Shown: piece after piece, positions 33,824 to 39,314 of the stretch
Numbering within the stretch: position 1 is the first letter of the stretch
Layout: each line of letters opens with the position of its first letter
Assembly: GCF_001280085.1 (NCBI RefSeq)
Contig: NZ_LGED01000246.1
Span: 1 to 39,314, forward strand
Reading direction: 5' to 3'
DNA from: Saccharothrix sp. NRRL B-16348
GTDB taxonomy: Bacteria > Actinomycetota > Actinomycetes > Mycobacteriales > Pseudonocardiaceae
DNA length: 39,314 nucleotides
Notes under the pieces: model-generated
What the model was told of the DNA's origin: nothing
Databases searched by the model: none
What the model saw: the letters and a program-made list of their open reading frames with translations, nothing else
Program-made: the position numbers and the translations under genes

Positions 33824-35725
33824 TCACAATTCACGCTTGAATGCCTTGCCGAGCCCTGTCACCAAGCATATAGCGAGAACCCAGCCAAGAACCGTAAGTG
33901 CCGTAGAGATAATTAGTGCCGCGCCTTGCGGAATCCAGAAATCGCGCTGTTTCAAATTCACCACCGGGAGCACCAAGTCCAGCGTATAGACCAACGGCTG
34001 AAATTTGACGCCAGGGCCGAGAGACTGAATTGGCACAAATCGACCAATACCGAGAATGCCGAACAATATCCATCCGAGAAGGACCAGCGCGGCCATCCAT
34101 ACCAGCACACGAAGAGGTCGATATCCATACCCGACCGTAACTCCCAAGATCTTCGTCAGCGCGCGACGAAGCAAGTTGTCACTGTCACTGTAATGGCTAC
34201 GTGCTTCCTCGCCAGCGATCAGAACTTTCTTTGCTGAGCCATATTGACCCAACGACTCATACACCGACGCCAACTGCATGTAGATTTGCGGCCTTGGCTC
34301 CGGGTTACGCTTTAGCCACTTGACTCTTTCCTTGACATCCGGCTTCTTGTCTGCGATAGCGCCGTACACAAATTCGTCAAGCCGTACCCTTGCGGGCCAC
34401 TTCGATTCTCTGTCGTCAAGGTGAGCCACCTTCACCTGGTATAGGTCAATTCCGCCGACCGGCGTCCCTCCGAATTTCATTCGCAACGGTCCCGCAACTA
34501 CCGTCCCCTTCAATGTCAATGCATCTTCAACGTCACCTATGCTAGTGTTGACGAAGGACAGCTGACCCGCTATTCGGGCGCTGTACATTCTAATTCTCCC
34601 TTGCGCGTTACATCTATCAAAGATCGCATCCTGATCGACCTTCATCCGATCGCATTGAAGAGCATCGAGTGCGTTCGTCAACTGCGCGTTACTGAAGTTT
34701 ACATTGCCTTTTATGTGCGCCCCGGTAAGGTCAACCGCACCCTCCGCGACAAGTCCCTCAAATTCAGCGTCACGTTCCACTACGACGCCGGTCGCAGCGA
34801 TTGCGGTTGCGTTCGGATTCTCGAAGTGCCCGCCTTTGCACCGTATGCTTCCCAGGAGTACCGCTCCGGACAGAACAATTCTGCCGTAGGCCACAAAACC
34901 GTTGCAAAATTCAACGTTTTGCGATATGCGAGCACGAGCCAGGTCAAGGGCGGTGCGGCCACGGTTGATGAAGATGCCGCCCGTGAAGACCGCCCGCCCG
35001 CCGATCGCGCAACCAGTAAAGTCAACTTCACCGTCAACTTTGCAGCCGTCGTGCATCAAAAGATCCTCACCAACACATAGGCTGGCCGCCTCGATGGCCC
35101 TACGTCCAGGGTTGTTGAAGGCCCCACCTTCGAAACTCAATTGACCGCCGACACGAACGCCGACCATGCGCACTGCACCATCGGCCACGAAACCCTTTGC
35201 GCATGCCATGTCTTGACCAATTACTGCTCCATCTACACAAAGAGCCTCATCTTCGTGGTTCACCAAGGAAATTCCAGTAAATCTGAGTTGGCCACCGATA
35301 TGTGCGCCAATGAAGTCCACTCTGCCCGAACTCGCACCCCTTTTAACCTCGACGCTAGTCCTCGTGGTCAACTGGGCGCACCGCAAACCGGGGAAGCGGC
35401 AATCCGTGAGATACAAGGCGTCAATCCTCGCCTGCTCAAGATTCGGCCTCACATCGAAATCGCAGTTAATGAACTCAACAGGGTATGTGACTGTTCCCGC
35501 TTCAAGATCCAAAACGCCGGAGATGGGCGCGTTGCTGAGTTCCAGCAACCTGGGGACGCCGTCCTCCCCGTCCTCCCCGTCTTCCCCCTCTTCCGAGCCC
35601 TTCAGCAAGATTGAACTGAGATAATTACCCCGGATGGGTCGGCCGTCCGCGTCGAAAGCTACCCGTCCGCCAACAGCGACGGCAGCCTGCAACTTGCGTT
35701 CCACTGGTGTAGGCTCGAAGTCCAT
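33824..35725 (-). CDS. Beta-helix repeat protein with C-terminal membrane helices, unrecognised function
   Basis: 633 aa; ATG 35725 chosen because GAGG lies about ten bases upstream. After an acidic GED repeat (GSEEGEDGEDGEDG) come roughly 13 repeats of about 25-30 residues in which short strands alternate with G-(A/G)-x-(V/L)-x-(F/L) steps. Examples are GRVDFIGAHIGGQLRFTGIS, GEVDFTGCAIGGRAVFTGGI and GAVDLTGAHIKGNVNFSNAQ. This suggests a right-handed beta-helix like pentapeptide or bactofilin-type folds. Near the C-terminus are a TPR-like stretch (YMQLASVYESLGQYGSAKKV) and two hydrophobic segments (VLVWMAALVLLGWILFG and GAALIISTALTVLGWVLAIC). Base composition is visibly less GC-rich than its neighbours, a sign of transfer. 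Homologues are often labelled oxidoreductase without support. Confidence 0.7.
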   Translation of the reverse strand: MDFEPTPVERKLQAAVAVGGRVAFDADGRPIRGNYLSSILLKGSEEGEDGEDGEDGVPRLLELSNAPISGVLDLEAGTVTYPVEFINCDFDVRPNLEQARIDALYLTDCRFPGLRCAQLTTRTSVEVKRGASSGRVDFIGAHIGGQLRFTGISLVNHEDEALCVDGAVIGQDMACAKGFVADGAVRMVGVRVGGQLSFEGGAFNNPGRRAIEAASLCVGEDLLMHDGCKVDGEVDFTGCAIGGRAVFTGGIFINRGRTALDLARARISQNVEFCNGFVAYGRIVLSGAVLLGSIRCKGGHFENPNATAIAATGVVVERDAEFEGLVAEGAVDLTGAHIKGNVNFSNAQLTNALDALQCDRMKVDQDAIFDRCNAQGRIRMYSARIAGQLSFVNTSIGDVEDALTLKGTVVAGPLRMKFGGTPVGGIDLYQVKVAHLDDRESKWPARVRLDEFVYGAIADKKPDVKERVKWLKRNPEPRPQIYMQLASVYESLGQYGSAKKVLIAGEEARSHYSDSDNLLRRALTKILGVTVGYGYRPLRVLVWMAALVLLGWILFGILGIGRFVPIQSLGPGVKFQPLVYTLDLVLPVVNLKQRDFWIPQGAALIISTALTVLGWVLAICLVTGLGKAFKREL

Positions 35726-36026
35726 GATCACACCTCGCGGGTAATCGCCGTGTCTCGGTAAGTCGTTCAGTAGGCCGCAGCGTTACATGCAGCCCTACTC
35801 GTTCACCCGAACGAGTCTTCGGACACTCGATGTCGAAGGTGGCGTGGTTTGCTCTCGCCGAGCTGCCCGTTAGGCCCGTGACATGTCCCGCAACGCCGTG
35901 CCTACTGGCCGAACGTTGATCCGGTGATCCGTCCGGTGGGATGACGGGCAAGGTTTGGCACTCGCATGTCGTGCGGGGGGTGGTCGCGGGTCGCCGCCCG
36001 AAGATATTCGTGTGCCGCTCGAAAAG
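35726..36026. other. Intergenic region, no gene seen
   Basis: Three hundred bases between the beta-helix gene start and the decayed transposase. A minus-strand frame across it has no recognisable motifs. It presumably holds the beta-helix gene promoter. Confidence 0.4.
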
Positions 36027-37022
36027 TCATCGCTGCTGGTCAAGCGACGTGTCTGTACTCGTTGATGAGTCCGCCGAGGATGCGGGTGCGGCGCACTCTG
36101 CGGGTGTCGAGGTCGTGTACTGCGGCGGGGTGCTGTAGGGCTCCGGGTGGTAGTTGGTGGCGGGCCTGATGGTGCCGATGACCTGTTCGCAGTGGGCGTT
36201 CATCCAGGGCGCCTGCGGCGCGCTCTTGATCACGTGCAGGTCGTCGGCCTGGAAGACGGTGTCGAACGTCTGGCTGTACTTGCCGTCGCAGTCCCGGAGA
36301 AGGAAGCGGAGCGACTGCTTCCGGTGTCCGAGGTCGTCGGCGAGGTTCCTGGCCTGCTGTGTAGTCCATGCCTGGGTGGGGTGGGCGGTGACGCCGGTGA
36401 TGTGCAGGCGTCGGGTGCCGTGTTCGAGGAAGGCCAGTGCGTACAGACGTGTGCCGAGCACGGTGTCGAGGTGGAGGAAGTCAGCCGCGATGATGCCCTG
36501 GGCCTGGGCGGTGAGGAACTGTCGCCAGGTCGGGCCGCAACGGCGTGGTGCCGGGTCGATGCCGGCGTCGTGCAGGATCCGCCAGACCGTCGAGGGTGCG
36601 ATGTGGTGGCCGAGTCGGGCCAGCTCACCCTGGATTCGCCGATGACCCCATCGCGGGTTCTCCCGGGCGAGCCGCAGCACGAGCGATCTGATCGCCGCTC
36701 GTGTCGGTGGGCGTCCGGTGCGTCGATGCGCGGAGTAGGCCCACTTGCGGGCTATGAGTTTGCGGTGCCAGGCGAGCAGGGTGCCCGGCGTGACCGGGAA
36801 GACCTCCCGCCACCGACGGCGATCCACCAGCCCGGCCAGAGCGGCGAACCAGAGCCGGTCCGCGGGTTCGTAGCGGACCGGACCCGCCAGTTGCCGACGA
36901 AGGACCGCGTTCTCGTGTCGAAGGACGAGCAGCTCGGCGTCCTTCGCCGCCTCGCTGCGCAGCAGCACCGACGGGATGGACAGCAACCTGCGGGTCACCT
37001 TGTACAGCAGCGACACGATCAC
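36027..37022 (-). pseudogene. Integrase-core transposase with C-terminal deletion
   Basis: The frame is intact from MIVSLLYKVTRRLLSIPSVL through the helix-turn-helix (WGHRRIQGELARLGHHIAPS), ADFLHLDTVLGTRLYALAFL, FLLRDCDGKYSQTFDTVF and MNAHCEQVIGTIR. It then jumps to unrelated residues. The true tail (HQARHQLPPGALQHPAAV, then RRTRILGGLINEYRHVA) lies in another frame at 36040-36120. About 30 residues after the catalytic Glu are missing and the tail is frameshifted. The element interrupts the toxin gene that continues at 37029. Confidence 0.75.
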
Positions 37023-37028
37023 CCCTAA

Positions 37029-37966
37029 ATGGTCCCAACGCGGCTACATCCCGCTCTGCCAGCGGCGATGATTTTTCGAGCGGCACAGGACCTGGTGAAC
37101 TGCGGAATCCACTTCGCTCACGGAGAAAACGGGGACGCTGCGATGTCCTGCGGCGCAGCCGTCCCCTTCGCCGGCTGGATCATGGCTGGTGCGAAGATGG
37201 CCAAGAACGGTGGCAAACTCGCCGAAGCTGCGCAGAAGGCGGGCAAGTGCGTCAACAGCTTCACCGGCGATACGCCGGTCCTGATGGCGGACGGCTCGAC
37301 CAAGCGCATCGACCAGATCAAAGTCGATGATGAGGTCGCGAACAGCGAGCCGGACAGTGAGCGGGTTGAGTCGCACGTAGTCCTCGCAGTCATCGTCACC
37401 GATGCCGACAAGGACTACGTCGACCTGACCATCACCACCCCCGACGGTCCGAAACGATCAAGGCGACTGCGCACCACCCGTTCTACAACGAGACGGCTGG
37501 CGTATGGGCGAATGCAGCTGACCTCGGAACAGGCACCCTGCTCGCCACCCCAGGTAACGGTCGAGCATCCATCACCGCCATCCGGCACTACAAGGCCGAG
37601 GGGCGCACCTACAACCTGACAGTCGAGTCTGTCCACACGTACTATGTGGTGGCAGGGCAGACGCCGGTCCTCGTTCACAACAGCGATGGATCGTGTGGTG
37701 TCTTGCAGGCCGAGTTCGACACTTTGCCGAAGGGGAAGCAGGGGCACGTTCGGGAGATGCCCGATGGGCAGACTATGCGGGATGCCTTCGAGCGCTGGAC
37801 CGCTGGGGCTGAGTAACTCCCGGCGCGTGGTCCGAAAACCCCCGAGGTGTATCGACTCGAAGACGGCACCGTGATCCAGTGGAGAACGGCGTCTGCTTCC
37901 GGTGGAGCAACCATCGATATCCAGCCTGGTAGTGGTGGAAAGCCGTTGAAGGTTCACTTGCCATGA
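37029..37966 (+). pseudogene. Polymorphic toxin C-terminal part: HINT domain plus toxin domain, broken
   Basis: The 5' part of the gene is absent; a decayed transposon element ends just before it. What remains encodes a pre-toxin stretch (FRAAQDLVNCGIHFAHGENG, GWIMAGAKMAKNGGKLAEAA) and a HINT self-splicing-like domain. The HINT domain starts CVNSFTGDTPVLMADGSTKR, continues after a one-base deletion near 37451 with TIKATAHHPFYNETAGVW and ends TYYVVAGQTPVLVHNS. A toxin domain follows, HVREMPDGQTMRDAFERWTA, which is interrupted by TAA at 37814-37816 and then resumes with TPEVYRLEDGTVIQW and ASGGATIDIQPGSGG up to the stop at 37964-37966. HINT domains release toxin tips from Rhs or WXG-type proteins. 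The toxin tip family is not one I recognise. The gene is dead through truncation, frameshift and nonsense. Confidence 0.75.
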
Positions 37967-38304
37967 TTGAGAAACGAATCTTCGCTGACGTACTGATCGA
38001 AGGGTTGGAAGATTGGGTTCCGATCGATCAGCTCATTTGGGCGGCGCGAGAAGAGTCGAATGGTCGTCCGTGGAAGGAATCCTTCACCGAACTGGTGCAC
38101 TTCCTGCTCGAACACGATTTGATCCAGATTGGTGAACTTGCGGCAGAGGGGTTTTCGCCGTGGAAGGGGACGGCTGGTGAAGTTGTCCAGTTGGTGCTCG
38201 ATGACCTTGAGCGCCTCTCCTGGGAACCCAAGCTGGGCAGTCGCGCCTGGATCGCCAATACGGAAGCAGGAAATGAAGTCGCACGGTCGCTGACTGACTA
38301 TTAG
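37963..38304 (+). CDS. Immunity-like protein for the HINT toxin
   Basis: 113 aa, cytoplasmic, acidic and mostly helical (EKRIFADVLIEGLEDWVPID, FTELVHFLLEHDLIQIGELA, VVQLVLDDLERLSW). Its ATG overlaps the toxin stop by four bases (ATGA), the translational coupling typical of toxin-immunity pairs. I recognise no family; the assignment rests on position and size. The frame is intact although the toxin is broken, as often found for orphan immunity genes that protect against neighbours' toxins. Confidence 0.65.
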   Translation: MIEKRIFADVLIEGLEDWVPIDQLIWAAREESNGRPWKESFTELVHFLLEHDLIQIGELAAEGFSPWKGTAGEVVQLVLDDLERLSWEPKLGSRAWIANTEAGNEVARSLTDY

Positions 38305-38370
38305 GAGCTGTTTGAGGTTCGGATCTAGGTAGGCACGATGGTGTGCTGGTAGGGCTGGTAGAACACGGGT

Positions 38371-38475
38371 GTGGCGCGTTTTGATCTGACCGATGCCGAG
38401 TAGGCGTTGATCGAGCCGCATGTGCCGGTGGCTGCCACCGGGCCGTTGCCGCGGCGGGTGCGGGAGCAGTTCAAC
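38371..38475 (+). pseudogene. IS5-family transposase, N-terminal remnant
   Basis: GTG 38371 opens VARFDLTDAE, the usual start of IS5-type transposases. An in-frame TAG replaces the Trp codon expected next, and ALIEPHVPVAATGPLPRRVR, EQFN follows before similarity ends. Only about 35 residues remain. Confidence 0.65.
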
Positions 38476-38534
38476 CCATGCCGCCGCCACCGTCCGCCAC
38501 GCCCTGGAGCACCAGCGCCGACAGCCCGGAAACA

Positions 38535-38632
38535 CCTGTGGGGTCTCAAAAGTCGGCCACGCGGTCTGACCTGCGCTTACGCCGCGATGGGGTTCGTACT
38601 CGTTGATGAGGCCGTCGAGAACTGGTCGGCGG
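38535..38632. repeat. Terminal remnant of the integrase-core element
   Basis: TGTGGGGTCTCAAAAGTCGG and the following 75 bases closely match the downstream terminus of the intact element near 32699-32790 and the copy near 21414-21500. The match covers the end of the transposase gene (family ending LINEYEP). It is a solo end without a gene. Confidence 0.65.
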
Positions 38633-38761
38633 CAGCCGATGACTTGTCGAGCGGTGCAGTGCAATTCGATGTGAGTCGACTCTATAATTTCAGTGTTGAT
38701 TGAACTACACTACGGTTGCCAGGCACCGAGAGCGCGATCTCGAACCTTTGTGGGGCGGTGG

Positions 38762-39025
38762 TCAGCCGAGGTCTTCGAGCCAGAGGACGCGTTCGATGAC
38801 GATGCGTTTCTGTTGTTCGAGGATGAGGTAGATGATGAGGCCGTTGCCGTGCCCGTAGACGAGTTGGCGCAGGGCGCCGGCGGGGTTGGCGCGGTGGTAG
38901 GGCTCGCCGTGCCAGGGTTCGTGGGTCAGCAGGGTCATGGCCTCGGCCAGCGGTTCGTCGGCCTCTGCCGGCAGTGCGTGGATCTGGTCCCAGACGTCGT
39001 CGGGGAGTTGGATCTGGTAGGTCAC
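38762..39025 (-). CDS. Small RelE/ParE-like protein, possible toxin
   Basis: 87 aa from a GTG directly after the upstream gene's stop. It has an N-terminal helix (DVWDQIHALPAEADEPLAEA), a middle segment with conserved aromatic and basic residues (YHRANPAGALRQLVYGHGNG) and a strand pair at the end (LIIYLILEQQKRIVIERVLW). The order helix-strand-strand-strand is that of RelE/ParE toxins that cut mRNA or block gyrase. Catalytic residues are not obvious, so the activity is uncertain. It is coupled to the 39026-39314 gene, which would be the antitoxin. Confidence 0.55.
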   Translation of the reverse strand: MTYQIQLPDDVWDQIHALPAEADEPLAEAMTLLTHEPWHGEPYHRANPAGALRQLVYGHGNGLIIYLILEQQKRIVIERVLWLEDLG

Positions 39026-39314
39026 CTATCGGCCGCCGCGCTCCGTCTGCAGTTCGTCCCAGGTGCGCAGTCGTCCGGGTGTCTGGCCGGTGGTGCGGGT
39101 CTGGTCGATGCGGCCGAGCATTCGCCGGTGTGCGGCGGGGTCGTGCCGGGTGACGGTGGCGATGCGCCACCACTGCTCGATTACGCTGCGGACCGGTTCG
39201 AGGCTGGACTCGGCCGCGGCCTGGCCCAGGGCGTGGCGGCAGTCGGCGTCGAAGGCGTCGCGTTCCTCGGGCAGCAGTGCGGCGCGGATCGCCTCGGGGG
39301 TCTTCTCGACCTCC
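39026..39314 (-). CDS. DUF6247-like protein, possible antitoxin (partial)
   Basis: The last 96 residues of a minus-strand gene that starts beyond the window. EKTPEAIRAALLPEERDAFD, then FDADCRHALGQAAAESSLEP and VIEQWWRIATVTRHD recall the DUF6247 family common in actinomycetes, which I recognise from memory. A C-terminal GRLRTWDELQTERGG looks like a flexible toxin-binding tail. The TAG stop is immediately followed by the GTG of the RelE-like gene, so the two are one transcript. DUF6247 genes often sit directly upstream of such toxin-like genes. Confidence 0.6.
   Translation of the reverse strand, partial: EVEKTPEAIRAALLPEERDAFDADCRHALGQAAAESSLEPVRSVIEQWWRIATVTRHDPAAHRRMLGRIDQTRTTGQTPGRLRTWDELQTERGGR

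Noticed and set aside
1..39314. tRNA, rRNA, riboswitch or CRISPR features
   Set aside because: Reading both strands I found no cloverleaf, rRNA-like or array-like sequence that I could support; no automated scan was possible.

Overview
The window is high-GC DNA with GTG and TTG starts and tightly overlapping genes. It carries a SARP regulator, an XRE-STAND-WD40 protein, a NACHT protein and a lasso peptide cluster. Together these point to a filamentous actinomycete, possibly Pseudonocardiales such as Saccharothrix, Lentzea or Actinosynnema. The order is inferred from gene content only. The window looks like an accessory chromosomal region: islands of intact genes separated by intact and decayed insertion sequences.

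Layout. 1-0.8 kb: IS630-type transposase fragments. 0.8-7.8 kb: a membrane-tethered solute-binding protein, a small SARP regulator and, divergently, an XRE-STAND-WD40 signalling protein. 7.8-9.6 kb: a complete ISL3 element with its inverted repeats. 9.6-12.9 kb: a compact lasso peptide locus (precursor, cyclase, fused RRE-peptidase) with a strong promoter and no exporter. 13.7-20.0 kb: six overlapping or abutting genes: phosphoglucose-isomerase-like protein, JAMM-FGE fusion, ubiquitin-like sulfur-carrier-type protein ending in GG, class I aldolase, HAD phosphatase and TreT-like glycosyltransferase. 20.1-21.4 kb: a ROK regulator. 21.4-23.5 kb: transposase remnants. 23.5-25.3 kb: a secreted NucA/NucB-type nuclease with a ComJ/Nin-like partner. 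26.0-28.7 kb: an IS30 element nested inside an IS3 element. 28.9-32.2 kb: a NACHT STAND protein. 32.2-37.0 kb: more transposases flanking a lower-GC beta-helix/membrane protein. 37.0-38.3 kb: a decayed HINT-type polymorphic toxin with an intact immunity-like gene. 38.7-39.3 kb: a small toxin-antitoxin-like pair.

The most interesting part is the 13.7-20.0 kb operon. A JAMM metalloprotease-like domain is fused to an FGE-sulfatase domain, and the stop codon of this gene overlaps the start of a MoaD/ThiS-like protein with a ready-made GG tail. Sugar-phosphate isomerase, aldolase, phosphatase and NDP-sugar glycosyltransferase genes surround them. The JAMM domain keeps its zinc ligands but has Lys where the catalytic Glu is expected. 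The FGE domain has lost the first of its two catalytic Cys. I infer a dedicated pathway in which a sulfur carrier delivers sulfur to a sugar phosphate, followed by dephosphorylation and glycosylation, giving a thiosugar-containing disaccharide or glycoside. This is a hypothesis from gene content. Similar palindromes (GTTCAGTTTGAAC-like) precede the lasso operon, the sugar operon and the ROK gene, so the ROK protein may control all three.
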